Origin: Phoronis australis
Lineage: Eukaryota > Phoronida > Phoronidae
Assembly: GCA_002633005.1 (NCBI GenBank)
Contig: NMRA01000238.1
Coordinates: 126,001-190,000 of the forward strand
Reading direction: 5' to 3'
DNA: 64,000 bases
Shown here: positions 52,760 to 64,000 of the stretch, piece by piece
Position numbering within the stretch: the stretch's first letter is position 1
How the letters are laid out: every line of letters starts with the position of its first letter
Translations under genes and position numbers: made by a program
Notes under the pieces: generated by a model
Seen by the model: only the letters and a program-made list of their open reading frames with translations
Databases searched by the model: none
What the model was told of the DNA's origin: nothing

Positions 52760-52900
52760 CAAGCATGGCCCGGTCTCGGTCAATAACAACAGTTCTTTGC
52801 GAATCCAGAAATCACTTCTCATCTGGGTAAGAAACAAGTTGAGACCAATTTTAAAGCGGTAATGATCTAAATCAAAACTTCGTTTCCTGCACGTAACTCT
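52760..52900. repeat. Family E dispersed repeat, copy 2
   Basis: It contains CCCGGTCTCGGTCAATAACA, GTTGAGACCAATTTTAAAGC and ATGATCTAAATCAAAACTT in the same order as copy 1. Confidence 0.5.
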
Positions 52901-53061
52901 AGTTCAAAGCCCTCTCAGTGAGGTCATTATTTATTGAATAACTCTATTACGGTTTTAAGAAGCATCTGTATTATGTAGAAGTCAATACCAGGGACCCAAA
53001 TTTTGGTACCTAGCGAAGTTTTCAATATCGTATTGCTTATTGGTCAACTTTGATCTGTAGA

Positions 53062-53117
53062 ACTGCTTTTGAAGGAGTGTCCCCCCGGTACTGCTTTTGA
53101 CGGAGTGTCCCCCCGGT
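53062..53117. repeat. 28-bp tandem duplication
   Basis: Two units of ACTGCTTTTGA(A/C)GGAGTGTC, each ending CCCCCGGT, differ at one base. Confidence 0.95.
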
Positions 53118-55558
53118 AAAGGATTTGCTACACGGATTACACACATTTCTTGTTTACCCAAGTTCTCCTGGAAAATTCTCTCGAGTGCAATAGCTTGCCA
53201 AACAATGTGTGTTTGATGTTGTCCACAGGCTACGCGAGGCGTCGCTGACACGTATTCTGGTCACGCAATACAGCCACTGCTTTGTCTTACGGTATTAAGG
53301 ACACAATCTTGTGCAGTATCACAGGACAAAGGTATGAACTATAATAGCAGCCTTAGGCAAGTATCACATATACCGCCAGAGATTTTCCAAATGCTTGCCA
53401 TGTTTCAATTAACTAAAAATAGAAACATTTGAATATTACATAATTGAGAATATGGTTTCCAAACGCGCTGCCAATTGCAAAGTTTTAATAGTAGGTCATA
53501 TCTTTGGTTTGTAGAAGACTGAAAATGTTACATGGCCCAGGGTGAATGGTGAGACACTGGGAAAGGAGACAATATTAACTTATACTTTGTAGTCATCCAA
53601 GTTCAGTTTTGTTGCTTGTCTATGCGCGCACCCAGCCTTTAATATGGTGGGCTCGAATCTCTAACAAAGTGGACCTTTTGCTAACAAAAAAAGCGGGAAG
53701 ACTAAAAAAATAAAAAATAAATAAATAAAAACGGGGTACCATCTTCAGGTCTGTGAACTGTGCGTCTGAGCCTTTTTAGTGAACTTTTGTCTCGTGCTCG
53801 GACTTTTTGTTTCTCTAAGGCGGACCTTTTTACCCACTTCACGAAAAGGGGGGGGGGCTCGAACGAGCCCCCCGAGCCCCCCCCCCCCGGTTGCGTATGT
53901 TGTCTATGTTGTATGTAAGTATGACTAAATAAATGTATAGCTTGTTGTAAGGAACTTTGATTCAGAGGACAGGTGCATTCGTCCAAAAATATTTATAAAT
54001 TAGGCTTAACGTAAAACCTGTCGGCTGGCAAATGCGTTCGCAAAGAATTTGTGCTTGTCGAGCGTGGTCTCAAAAATTATTTTTTGAAACCATGCTTGAC
54101 ACATAAACGACGCGCCGTGACAAGCCAACTTGTCAATCCGAACCTCTGAAATCACCTCTAAATTTGACAAAGGAACAACTTAAAACAAATATCATAACAT
54201 TAATGGCCTAAATCAAGAGTTGAATTTTGTTATGAAAGACGAATTCATACCTGTTCGAAGCTATCTAAACTTCGAATGAGACCCCTTAAGAAAGAGAGGC
54301 AGGACCGTAGGAAGCCGGACGGAGGATGAACGTTATACGCGTAAGGCCGGGGCAAGGGGTATTCAAGAAAAGAAAAATAAATATGTAGCGAGAGAAACTG
54401 CGAGAGTACTGGATATGAGGGCCCTGGCCAGTACATATTTGGCAGTGGTCACCTCTTTTTCGGCATATAAATCCATTAGTCGTGTGCCAACGTTTTTAGC
54501 AATTGGCTCCCTGATGTTTGGACCAAAAGACCAAAAATTTGCACGCCTACAAGGGTTGCAAAATTGGAAACGACCAGAGGTCTGACAGCGACGGGAAGAA
54601 TTCTGAAGTTTGGAACCACTGGAGCAAACGTTTGGCGAAGTTAAAAATTGCTTGTACCCACATATAATGTTACCTTCCTACGGGTCAGTAATGCATGCTA
54701 TTATTTTATGATATTGTTTGGGCATCGAGTTCTTGTGCTGACCATTTTTCTACAAAAACTAATTGACTGGACTTAGTGATGTTTTGTTGTTGTTTTAAGA
54801 TATGTTTCTTCAAAATGAAACCTATTCACTTACACAACTAGTCTCACATAGAGTGCTGATAACAATGAAGATATTAACAATCTAACTAACAAGATGGTGC
54901 AAGAAGAACTAATGTGTAAAATTAAAAGATTACAAGAAATTTTACAGAAATCAGTAAAAGACGGTGGCCCAAAGATGACATTGTGCGATTCTTTTTTCGA
55001 TTATCTCGGGATCTCGAGATAACTAAAAAGAAACGCGCGATATCATCTTTGGCCACCGTACTGTACACTTGAAACTTAACATTTTTTTAATATTACCCAG
55101 GTAGTGGGAGTTCAAAATAATAATATAATTACTTTTTGAGTAAGGAGTGTTTACCAAAGATAGTTTTGGTTTTATGAATATAGATATTGGCACTGTCAAT
55201 ATACCTAGCATTGTTATGAAACTGGTTCATTAAGTTTATTTTGTCACAGCACTTGGCCAGAAACGTCTAAAATAGACGTTCAAATCTGAGCAAAAAGCTC
55301 GATGTGATAAACAGAGACCACTAGTTCTCAAACATAACATGAGAAATGACTATGGCTGGTAGAACTGTCAAAATTAATACAAAACTTCAGTCAAAAACTA
55401 AAGTCTAACTTATGACATCTTTCTTGAAACGCACTTGAGACAAATTTAAGTTTTATCTTGAAATAAGCTGAACTTAAGAATTGTCTTAGTTAAGTCAGTT
55501 TTCTTGAAACGAAGCCCTGGAACTTTGCTGTAGTAGGTCTTTTAACACCAGTTCAATT
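53118..55558. other. Intergenic, repeats only
   Basis: It contains poly-G/poly-C tracts around an inverted GGGGGGCTCGAACGAGCCCC (53.85-53.89 kb) and family E copy 3 (54.06-54.23 kb, GCGTGGTCTCAAAAATTA then GGCCTAAATCAAGAGTTG). Nothing else was recognised. Confidence 0.5.
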
Positions 55559-57321
55559 ATGAAAACAGAAGTAAAACACATCGACGTGAGACAAGTATTT
55601 TTGACGGAAAAGCTCCGAACAACTGTTCAGGCAATCCTAGATTATTCCATGAGAATTGACGCACTTTGTTTTCTGAAGTTGCCCAAGATCCATTCTGATA
55701 ATCTTCAAGCAGTCCATGAAAAATATTGTTATTCTCTTTATGTTGGACTTTTCCAACGTGTTTTTATGATTACATATAAGATCTTTGAAAAGCGCATTAT
55801 TCTATTTGTAGGGCCTAAATTAGTGTTTTTTATCTGGTCAAATTTCCCTTCAATGGTGTCAAATTTGTCCAGTTTGGTTGTTACATACAAGCGTTTATTC
55901 ATGATTTATCTTCGCTCTCCGACGATATCAATAAACGTGGGAGAGTTTTACCCGCGAGGCCAGCTTGATCTATGATTAGGACTCACAGTGATGAGCATGA
56001 GGCGGGGGAGTTGTCTAACAGCTCGAGCTTCACTGTGTTAACACTCGTGTTGTGCGGCCTCGCCCACTGGTATCTTTGGGGCCAGAGTTGTATTCTGTGT
56101 CCCACGCATAAGTGACGTAGGCAGTACCAACAAACAGTACCAACAAACGAACACTCAGCATCACAGTCTGGTGAGAGATGGTTATGACGGCCATCGAACT
56201 TGCAGTTCTACGGACTACGGTCCTGAACTAAAACATCCAATTCGCAGTCTTCACAACACCATTGCAATTCTCACTAATACAGGGTGTGCTAACCAAACTA
56301 TTGGACTGCATATCCTGTATGCACCTCAGTTCCATGAAAACGCAACTTCGATTATAGGCACATGGGCCTTAATTCTCCGAGAAAAAATGGGGGTGCATTC
56401 TGTAGACAATATATAATCGATAAAAGAGGTAGTGTGACCACTTGCTTCTATTATTATGTATGGCGTTATCTCGCGAAGACTTCAGTTGCATGATCTCGCC
56501 CTGAAACCACAATTAAGTGATATCAGCGCCAAACCTTTTGATACGCATGCGTACTCTCTTTTCTTGCTCGTCGGTGTCAATTATTTCTCTTTTACGATTG
56601 AATGAGGTCGTCATGGTAACGATTGCCAGTGTGACGTCGTGCCGTAGAAATCAATCGCCGTAGCTGGAGTATATTGAGTGACTACCGCTGAACACAGGTG
56701 AGAAATAGAATGTAGTCATGTACGGGGAACACTTCAATATGAAGAGTTTAGAAGAAACCGTTGAGAGTGTAGCCATGAAATGGTTGATACAGAACCAATG
56801 AGGTAAATATGACGTTATTTGTGAACAAGTTCCGTCTAAGCTGATACATGAAGATGGATAATGTGTATCGTTTTGTTTTACGACATCTTGTTAGCGAGTG
56901 TCAATATTAATTCTCCTGATAACACGATGTGAGCGTTTACATTCACTGCAGAGACGTGTACCAATGTAACGACTGGTAGAAAATCGAAAAACTATCCTCA
57001 CTGAGTGGCCAAGCGAGCATTTGAGGTCTGTAATTTTAGTAGAGACTCCAGCAATCCATATTGATATTGATATTGATTTTGTTTACAAGTAACTTCAATT
57101 GCAAAATGATACATTCGACAAATTTAAAGAACACTTCATAGCTCAAGTTCATAGATAAAATATTGTCAGTGGTGTATCGATTGCCCTACGGAATAATTAG
57201 AAAGAAAGTAACAAGAACGATTTCCTTCGTTTTCAACAATTACGGCTTTGCAAAAGACGTAACGGTCAAAGAGTGCCTCGTCAATAGCGAACAATATGTA
57301 GATCACGAGGATTAAATTTAC
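55559..57321. other. Intergenic, no confident gene
   Basis: A plus-strand frame of 138 codons (55559-55975) shows no domain or splice signal. A CGCGA-type repeat (TATCTCGCGAAG, 56468-56479) lies in the middle. The minus-strand frame at 57166-57300 may be a frameshifted continuation of the possible exon to its right. Confidence 0.4.
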
Positions 57322-57599
57322 CAATTTCAGATATTTTGTGAAATTGTGTCGGTGTTTTTGTCGCAATAAATGAAATGTTTCGTAATTCAAAAGTAGTCAA
57401 CTTATCCAAATTTCCATAGTTTCGTATGTGGTCAACGTTGCTGTTTTTCAATACAGCCTCACATTTTTGGTTATTTGGGCCGCATGTCTTGATGTCGTGC
57501 TTCATATAAACTGTGTTTGTATGCCGTTCTCCAAGAGAGGGTCCCGTATGAAAGAGTAAAACGTGGAAAAGAGTGAAGTAATAATCTCTAGGTGACCCG
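57322..57599 (-). CDS. Possible exon of an unrecognised gene (second of a pair)
   Basis: An open stretch of 92 codons is bounded by an excellent acceptor (gtctcttttag) and a donor ATTG|GTAAAT. It is phase 2 in and phase 1 out. The peptide starts GSPRDYYFTLFHVLLFHTGP and later reads HDIKTCGPNNQKCEAVLKNS, a hydrophilic, Cys-containing sequence of coding-like composition. Phase 2 matches the donor of the possible exon at 57758-57923. I do not recognise the family. Downstream, the neighbouring frame also looks coding (AIDEALFDRYVFCKAVIVEN), which could mean a frameshift and hence a pseudogene. Confidence 0.35.
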
Positions 57600-57757
57600 C
57601 TAAAAGAGACCTTCCTTTAAAATACTGCAAATGAATCTGTCATTGGGCACCGCTTTAAGAAGAAACAAGAAAAAATTCAGTCGTGTTAAGGTTGCCAGTA
57701 GCGGTCTTCAAACATGAAAAAATATGTAATTTCATAAACAAGAAATGAGCAACTGAC

Positions 57758-57923
57758 CATCTCTGCTCCTTTTCGCAAAGTTCCAAAATCTTATCAAGTA
57801 ATGTACATTGACTTCTATTATTCGCAATGGCATAGTTAATGAAATGCCTGCTTTCTCTGTATTCCTGAGCGACATGCAAAAGGCCTTTGACAGTAGGAAC
57901 TTTTTGATTCACAAGCTGATTCA
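57758..57923 (-). CDS. Possible exon of an unrecognised gene (first of a pair)
   Basis: The acceptor is gcatttag with phase 1 in; the donor is GATG|GTCAGT with phase 2 out. The peptide contains NQLVNQKVPTVKGLLHVAQE and LLDKILELCEKEQR and is predicted strongly helical. An ORF-like stretch further upstream (58.07-58.12 kb, minus) ends in a donor of the matching phase 1. A helical adaptor-type domain is conceivable, but no family could be named. Confidence 0.35.
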
Positions 57924-60419
57924 CTAAATGCATGGGTATTGTAGGTGAATGTTATTTCATTGTAAAAGCTTTCAATGCACACACTGAAGGTTGTGAGCAG
58001 TTGTCAAACGCACAATATTCAGATTGGTTTAGCTTTAATGAAGGCGTTCGACAGCGATTTCATTATCACCTACCATTTTCTCTCTTTAATGATCTCGTGA
58101 CGGAGTTGAATTTATGAAGTAAAGGTATAGATGTAGACGGTTATAAAATGTGTGATATACGCTGATGATAGTGAACGTGTATCCAGAAACGAAACGGATA
58201 TGTAATCCCTGCTAAATGTCATGTACACACGGTTTGAGAGATAAGGTATGGAGAGAGGGGGGGGGTGAGGGGAGGCGAGATAATAAGTTTGTTAGTGAGA
58301 TACCATAAATCACAGTTGGTAGGGCACTTTTGCATTAATTAGCAAATATAAGTGTTTAAGATAATATTGATTTCAATACCCCATCTCCTGGTCTTTCGCA
58401 ACTTCCGCCTCTTCCGTTGTGGAATACCGTTCAGAGCGTGGGGATTTGGTAGATATGCGGAGTCCGAACATATCCGAACCCGAACATTGAGAATTTTTCT
58501 GGGAGTGCATAAGTACGCAGCAAGCGCTGTACTCTATGGGGATACGGGAAGTTTATAAACAGCATGTTGCGCCTGAATGGTAACAGAATTGCTAAACCTG
58601 TATTTTGGTAGGATTATAGACTAGGACGGGAATATTGGTGTGCTTCCGTCAAAATAATTGTGGAAAAAAATTAAATTTATCACGTGCTTTTTGGAACAGG
58701 CTGTGTCATTAAAGACGTTTTACGTTTTAAGGGCTAAAAATGAAGAAAAAAACTTAGATGGAGATTGTTGATACTAAGACAAAGCTTCGCACTAATGCAA
58801 TATTTAAAGCCGACTGCTGTGCAGAAATTTATGTTTTTCTCTCCTCGACTTACAGTTCTGTTCTGCCTTGGCACAGTTAAAAAAGGGTTGTACGCTATTT
58901 TTGGAAACGGAAACGGATAAATTCATTGGGACTCAAGTCAATTAAAAATTGTCGATGATGAAAATCATTTCTTTTTTGTATGTAGTAAATATAGTCGTTT
59001 AAGCACAGAGTTCCCAAGCGCAGGAAAAATAAACATTTTAAATGTTTATATTTTAAAAAATATTAAGAATATATGCAAAGAGCGGCAGATGACTGTCTGT
59101 GTCTTCTCAAATTTAAAAATCTGAATCAATCTGTTTTCGAAAGTCTACTCAGAAGAACTTTTATCGGACTTTTCTGAAGTATGGATTATATTTAAAAAAA
59201 ATCATATATCCAAGTGCTTTTAGATGATCTAAGCTACCAAAACGCCCCCCCCCCCGAATCATAATGTCCTGGCCATGGCCCACAAAGGTTAATCCAGCAC
59301 TGATAGTTGACAAAAGTTTCTTGAATTTTCTCTGTTGACCACAAATTTCGCTGTATTTCTATTCTTGACTGCCCCCGTCCTATGCCTATGGCGGTTGCCA
59401 CGGTTTACCCTGACACATGTAGTCAATGGGCTCTGAACACGTTATGAACTCTGAAAAAGGTTTCGTGAGTATTTTCACCAGGCAATTTTATTTTGACGTT
59501 TTTCACACCCTATTCATATGTGTATTTTTCAAAGGTAAAAAGTTTCTGGTTGAAGTTACACAAAAATGAATTTGGTGAAAAATGACAAAATGTTGAAATT
59601 GAGTTCGTACACAGTGCGCCACCATTGATCACAAAACATTGTCTCAGGCATTTGAACAGACACATTTAAATAAACGCTGTTGATCAATTAAACAAATTAA
59701 ACGAGCAAAATAGATCAAAATAGCACTTGTCTAAGAATATTTTTAAATTCACACTGCTGCGTTATTGTAGAACGCAGTCCTAGAAATTGCTGGACAGTGC
59801 ATGGGAAACATGGGGTATATTGTTTACAAAAAGTACGATGAATTAGGAATTGTGAAGCGAATAGAAGGAAAAGGCAGGACAAAAGCGACGTGAATTCTGG
59901 ATTAGTTTTCAACAACTCACCCGATATCACAACTGGGACACAATACAGGGCCATAGAAAGGTGGCAATTCAACAAACAAATACAACTTCGTCAAACTCCA
60001 ACCCACTTGTCCGTCAAAAGTTACCTCCTCTGGCCTCCTGCTGCCCTTCTCCACATTGAGGTAAAAAGCCATTTGCAATAAACAATAGCATTTTTTTGAA
60101 GCAATTTCGGTGGAAATCGTGAAAATATAAGTAATATGAAAGACAAAGATGTGATAATCCATGCGCATTGGCATGAGCAAAAGGACAAAAGTTGAATATT
60201 GATCAACATTGATCATTTGGACTACTAATTTGTACCCCTAAAGTGGTCTTTTTGAAAATTGCAATGTTCCAACATTTCAATAGTATATAAAGATGAAATG
60301 ACTTGAATTATTGGCACCTGCATTTTTATGTGTTACAGGAATATGTAGCTGGGGCCACCCAACCCCAGCCATATTCAATAATCAGTAACAATACGATTTC
60401 TGGGTAAATAAATGTTATA
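57924..60419. other. Intergenic or intronic, no confident gene
   Basis: AT-rich sequence with short G or C tracts (58.25 and 59.24 kb). A hairpin of GAATATGTAGCTGGGG with CCCCAGCCATATTC lies at 60341-60377. A frame at 59.92-60.04 kb (minus) ends in a strong donor (GG|GTGAGT) but has no recognisable content. Confidence 0.45.
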
Positions 60420-60671
60420 TCATTTATTCATACAAGTGGTATTGTTCGTGGCAAAATCTCCTTTCTGGTGATAGTTTTGTTCAAAGTTGTCTTGGTAACG
60501 AATTTTGTTCTTAAGTGACTGGGTAATATAAAATGCACACCAGCTAAACGTTAAATCTGGTGCTGTTCCATCAATAGCGTACATGTAGGTCATACCTGTC
60601 ATACCATATGTAGAAGTACCAATAAACAACCATTTCGTTTGGCACATGTGAATATAAGTTACCATTATTTG
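60420..60671 (-). CDS. Possible terminal exon of an unrecognised gene
   Basis: The acceptor aaacatttcag is followed in phase 0 by 83 codons and a TGA. The peptide has coding-like character (KWLFIGTSTYGMTGMTYMYA, then FSWCAFYITQSLKNKIRYQD). An AATAAA overlaps the last two codons, so cleavage would fall just past the stop. No family is recognised and no upstream exon was linked. Confidence 0.3.
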   Translation of the reverse strand, partial: QIMVTYIHMCQTKWLFIGTSTYGMTGMTYMYAIDGTAPDLTFSWCAFYITQSLKNKIRYQDNFEQNYHQKGDFATNNTTCMNK

Positions 60672-62234
60672 CTGAAATGTTTGGATTTGTTGCGGAGAAT
60701 ATAGGAGACGGTATGTGTGGGGTTACTTCTCCTTCCAAATGTGTTCTTTCAAGCAGTACTTCGGCTTCTCCAGTTTTTTAATCTTGAATGTTGTAACGCA
60801 ATTGTGGTCACTTAGCTCCCAGGCAGTTAAAGATACATTGTTAGTTGGGCTTCATTCTCGTTAAAATCTGCACAAAATGAATTTTAAAGCAAACCGGCTT
60901 TATTAAAACGTATCCTCAAATGATGTCCTTTTAGCAAGAAATCACTTTTTTAATAAACAGAACTTTTATATTAAAATATACAAATTTTCGAAATTCTAGG
61001 CCACACATTACTATTTAACTATTAAACTGGATCGTAGTTGCTAATAATAAAATTGGTTAAGAACCTGGAAAATGCTTGCAAAAAATGTGTTTTTATTATA
61101 TTTAGAGCAGAGACTGATATTTCGTTGTTGTTTATAAGTCGAGGAATCTCAAATCTAATACATGCTCTTGATGACAATTTGTTGGACGGAAGAATTAAAA
61201 TTTTGGGTTGTATTGTCGGAATAGCAGCTGAGTATTGATTCAGGTATGTAGGAGTTTTAATGTGTCTGGTTGGTTTATATTGGATGGGTTTACTAAAGAA
61301 GTTATTAGTGTAAAAACACTTAGGAAGCTGATTATTGAGGAATTTGTAGTAAAATGGTTATAATATATGGTTCAATAAATTTGGAGTACAGGGCGTGTTG
61401 AATCTTGTCATTTGAGAACGCCCTCAGAAGCGCTTCAACAATATTTTCGTCTTCTTCCCCATCTGTGTAACTTTGCAGGCGTATTTACTTCTCGTTGTTG
61501 AGGTCATAGTTAGATGAGTTAGTCGATATATTGAGGAATATGAAGTATATGCAGAAAATTTGAAGAGCAATTCGAATTAGCTTTTTGCGCTCAAACACAT
61601 CACGTAAAAAATCAAATTACCACACGAAAATACTCACAAATTACTAGACGAATGTACTCACAAAATGTTCTCTCACAGCTCAGGACCCGCTGATTACTGC
61701 AAGCTAATTAAGTTTCCCAGGTTCTAATTAAATATGCGCTGCACGCGACACTTCGGAAGAGACGTTTGTGACCGGAATCCTTCCCCGCCGTCTTTGTTTG
61801 TGCGAAAGTTTGTTTTGAAAAACTTGCATACCATTTACCAAAAATTGCCATTATCATTTGGCTTCGGCGAGTATTTTGGGACAACCTTAGATTGAACAAG
61901 AGCTCCGAGCCTACTACAATGACGCCGCATTATCACGCGTCACGTTGTTATTGTTGAACAATGCACCTGACGTCATGTAACAGTCAAACTTATCCAGCGC
62001 ATAATTTTGAAGTTTATGCAACCCAGATGAATAAAATTTGGTTACTGCTTGTTCCATTATGGAGAGGAAATGGCTGCAGTCGACGACCACAATTTGAGAC
62101 TAGATGACGGAAAACGATAAGCAGCGGAAGTGACGTTGGATTCTTTAACGAACACGCAGTTCCTTTAATTGAACCTAAGTGCACGGATTATTGCTGTACA
62201 AGTAGAACCTCAGGCAGTAACCGATGTCCACAAA
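60672..62234. other. Intergenic, no confident gene
   Basis: Nothing was recognised apart from a CRE-like TGACGTCA at 61969-61976 and an ETS/CRE-type block CGGAAGTGACGT at 62125-62136, which may serve the frame that follows. Confidence 0.4.
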
Positions 62235-62445
62235 ATGTCGAGAGCGTACGAACTGGAACGTTTCGGTGCAAAATGCTCAAAAAGCATTGTCATGGCAATC
62301 TCAGTGAAGTGCAGGTGTAGTTGTGAATTAATGAGAAGAGGCGAAAACTCTGATGGAAAATGCAAGGCACTCCGAGCAGATTGCTACAGAGCATTGAAGG
62401 AAAATATGGATGGCATAAAATCCTTCTTCAGAACAAGTTTTGGAG
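62235..62445 (+). CDS. Possible first coding exon of an unrecognised gene
   Basis: An ATG 98 bp after an ETS/CRE-like block (CGGAAGTGACGT) opens a Cys- and Lys-rich frame (MSRAYELERFGAKCSKSIVM, later CKALRADCYRALKENMDGIK). It runs to a possible donor GGAG|GTAGCT in phase 1; if unspliced it stops at 62468 after 77 codons. The composition looks coding, but no family or second exon was identified. Confidence 0.3.
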
Positions 62446-62949
62446 GTAGCTTCATGATCTCTGCGTAGACTGTGTGTCCCTTTCGTAAATCGGAGGTAAT
62501 CATTCAACATCGGATCTGCGTGGTATTGTATTTAAACCACAAAGCGCTTCCGTTAAGAATTCACCATTCACAGTTAAATAGCGGCGAAATGCCCCCTTAA
62601 GTTTATTAGATTTGAGATTTTTCTAAGCCTGTTGGGACCGCTATTGGATAGCAAAGCGCTCTGGTAAATTCACCGACTCTGACAGACATCGATCAGAAAT
62701 GGCGATTTGTAGTGAAGACATAAAACTATTTTATTGTTTTATAACTCTTGTCAAAGCTAATAACTTCCAAACTCTATCTCATTCTAAAATAATCCCTAGT
62801 TCGCCTGTTGCAGAAGTGTCTGTAACAAACTTGCAGCCTCCTTATCTGACTACAGATGCACCAAGTTTCAAGTGGTGACTCCTGCTCGTTTACTCTTCAC
62901 TGAATACAGGAACATTGAATAAGGTGGACTTGAAGCTCTGTCATTCAGA

Positions 62950-63180
62950 AGTTTCCAAACTCCTTAGGAGCCTGGATACAAAAAAATCTCAGAACTCGTT
63001 CTGATGTTAACAACTTGTTAGATAACATTAACAATGACCTCACCAAGTCATTTGATAATTCCTGTCCCAAACGTCTAATCAAATCACTTGGAAATCAAAA
63101 CAGCAGATGTGATGGACCAAAAAACTGATGGCACTTCGGAGCAAGGCACGGTCTACCACCACTGTGCATACTACTTAAGG
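62950..63180 (+). mobile_element. Degenerate LINE (non-LTR retrotransposon) remnant
   Basis: Across shifted frames the plus strand reads SLDTKKSQNSF, then DVNNLLDNINNDLTKSFDNS-CPKR, then WTKKLMALRSKAR preceded by a stop where a second Trp is expected. This is the order seen between the endonuclease and reverse transcriptase of Jockey/CR1-like LINEs (helical FxxxL..a...SCP, followed by WW...L..LR...R). At least two frame changes and a stop show that it is dead. Reverse transcriptase blocks were not identified further right. Confidence 0.5.
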
Positions 63181-64000
63181 GCGAAACCATATGTGCAACA
63201 CTTCCTTTCGGTTGTAGTGGTCAGTGGATGAAAACTCATATCCCTGATTTTGTTACTCACACAAGTGGTAGGAACGAGTGTAATAAGCTAATTGGACGAC
63301 TATTGAACACGCCTACAGACGTCCAGACCACAGCTTTAAACCTTACAAACAGCTTCTTCACGAAGACTGCATGTTGGCGTGTAATAGCAAGCACTCCGTC
63401 ATTACCGTCCGCGTAAAAATCACACGCTTCCAAAGTATCGTCACCCTGGTCAACGCCTCTAAAAGTCGTCGACTGCCTCAGCAATCGTGTTTCAGATGGT
63501 CAGCTCTGGAATGCCCGCCGCATGCGAAATGTTTACGAAGAGGCGCCAAATACCTGCTGCAACTTTGCGTGTTGCAATGACCATTCCGAAATCCTGCGTC
63601 GGTCGTACAGCTCAGAGGAATGATACCGACTCGATTACCGCACTGACGCTTGATGAGCAGAGAAGGTTGATGTGCCGACCACACACCATTAAAACCATTT
63701 GTCTTGGATTGTTTATGTGACTCTTATCCTCACTCTCCAACCAGTGTAGTGAATGACTCCATAGTGTGAAGGTCTAGTTGGTATTGTTTCAACATCATAT
63801 GTAGTTTCTGTCCTTCTAACAAGCAAGTGATACGTGCAGTGTTAAGGCAATTTTGTCCCGGTGAGGTCACTGCAATATTAATTGAGCTGCTCAACTTGCA
63901 CGTCAAGAACACTGAGCTGTGCAATCAGACAACTATCATGCTATCTGATAGTCAATGATCAACAAATGTCCTACTTAAAGAAACCAAGGACCTAAACTCT
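63181..64000. other. Right edge, no confident gene
   Basis: Overlapping short frames on both strands (63.2-63.7 kb) have no recognisable domain. They may be further decayed retroelement sequence. Confidence 0.4.

Larger units (their letters stand above)
50803..53040. other. Intergenic with family E repeat units
   Basis: Two diverged copies of a GGTCTC..GAGACC unit lie at 51.05-51.22 and 52.76-52.90 kb. A minus-strand frame of 130 codons (51806-52198) contains one hydrophobic stretch (TVVVVLLVTMSTLYY) but no recognisable domain. No other feature was recognised. Confidence 0.5.

Noticed and set aside
55559-55975. 138-codon plus-strand frame
   Set aside because: AT-driven composition, no domain, no promoter or splice context.
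59917-60045. Minus-strand stretch ending in a strong donor (GG|GTGAGT)
   Set aside because: No matching exon in phase 2 and no recognisable content; it also lies past the possible terminal exon at 60.42 kb.

Overview
The window is animal nuclear DNA from an invertebrate bilaterian; the species cannot be fixed from the sequence. It is AT-rich, its genes are split by GT-AG introns, it carries Penelope-like, LINE and MITE remnants, and it contains the N-terminal part of a giant muscle protein of the twitchin/UNC-22 (projectin) family. Scattered single N bases and one near-identical 395 bp duplication joined by an N suggest a draft assembly of a heterozygous genome.

Left part (854-36555, minus strand): the 5' end of the twitchin-like gene. 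I reconstruct 14 coding exons whose intron phases all agree, about 752 codons, encoding seven I-set immunoglobulin domains. Each Ig is either one exon or split into two. Two 19-nt microexons (33100-33118 and 13655-13673) link Ig1 to Ig2 and Ig3 to Ig4 and shift the phase from 1 to 2. A candidate 14-codon first coding exon lies at 36514-36555. A promoter-like block at 25205-25471 in the largest intron carries a CCAAT box, a MEF2-like site, an E-box, a TATA-like box, an ATG-free leader and a perfect donor. It could start a shorter isoform at the ATG that sits two bases into the Ig3 exon. The gene continues beyond the left edge.

The introns are large (0.5-9.5 kb) and hold most of the repeats: a dispersed repeat family whose core resembles the CTCF motif (CCACTAGGGGGC, six copies at 31.2-32.1 kb), foldback MITEs (one ending about 10 bp from a splice donor), a tRNA-like SINE, two minisatellites, and two abutting hairpins (29 and 129 bp) at 16123-16280.

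Right part (36.6-64 kb): mostly intergenic, repeat-rich DNA. It holds a RecQ-like helicase N-terminal fragment with a promoter-like CRE/CCAAT block (38.95-39.47 kb), short palindromic repeats with TCTCGCGA, a Penelope-like GIY-YIG endonuclease remnant (50.46-50.80 kb, minus), a degenerate LINE remnant (62.95-63.18 kb, plus), a diverged ~150 bp tandem array (49.25-49.83 kb), and a few possible exons of unrecognised genes (57.3-57.9 kb and 60.4-60.7 kb minus; 62.2-62.4 kb plus). No complete unrelated gene could be assembled there.
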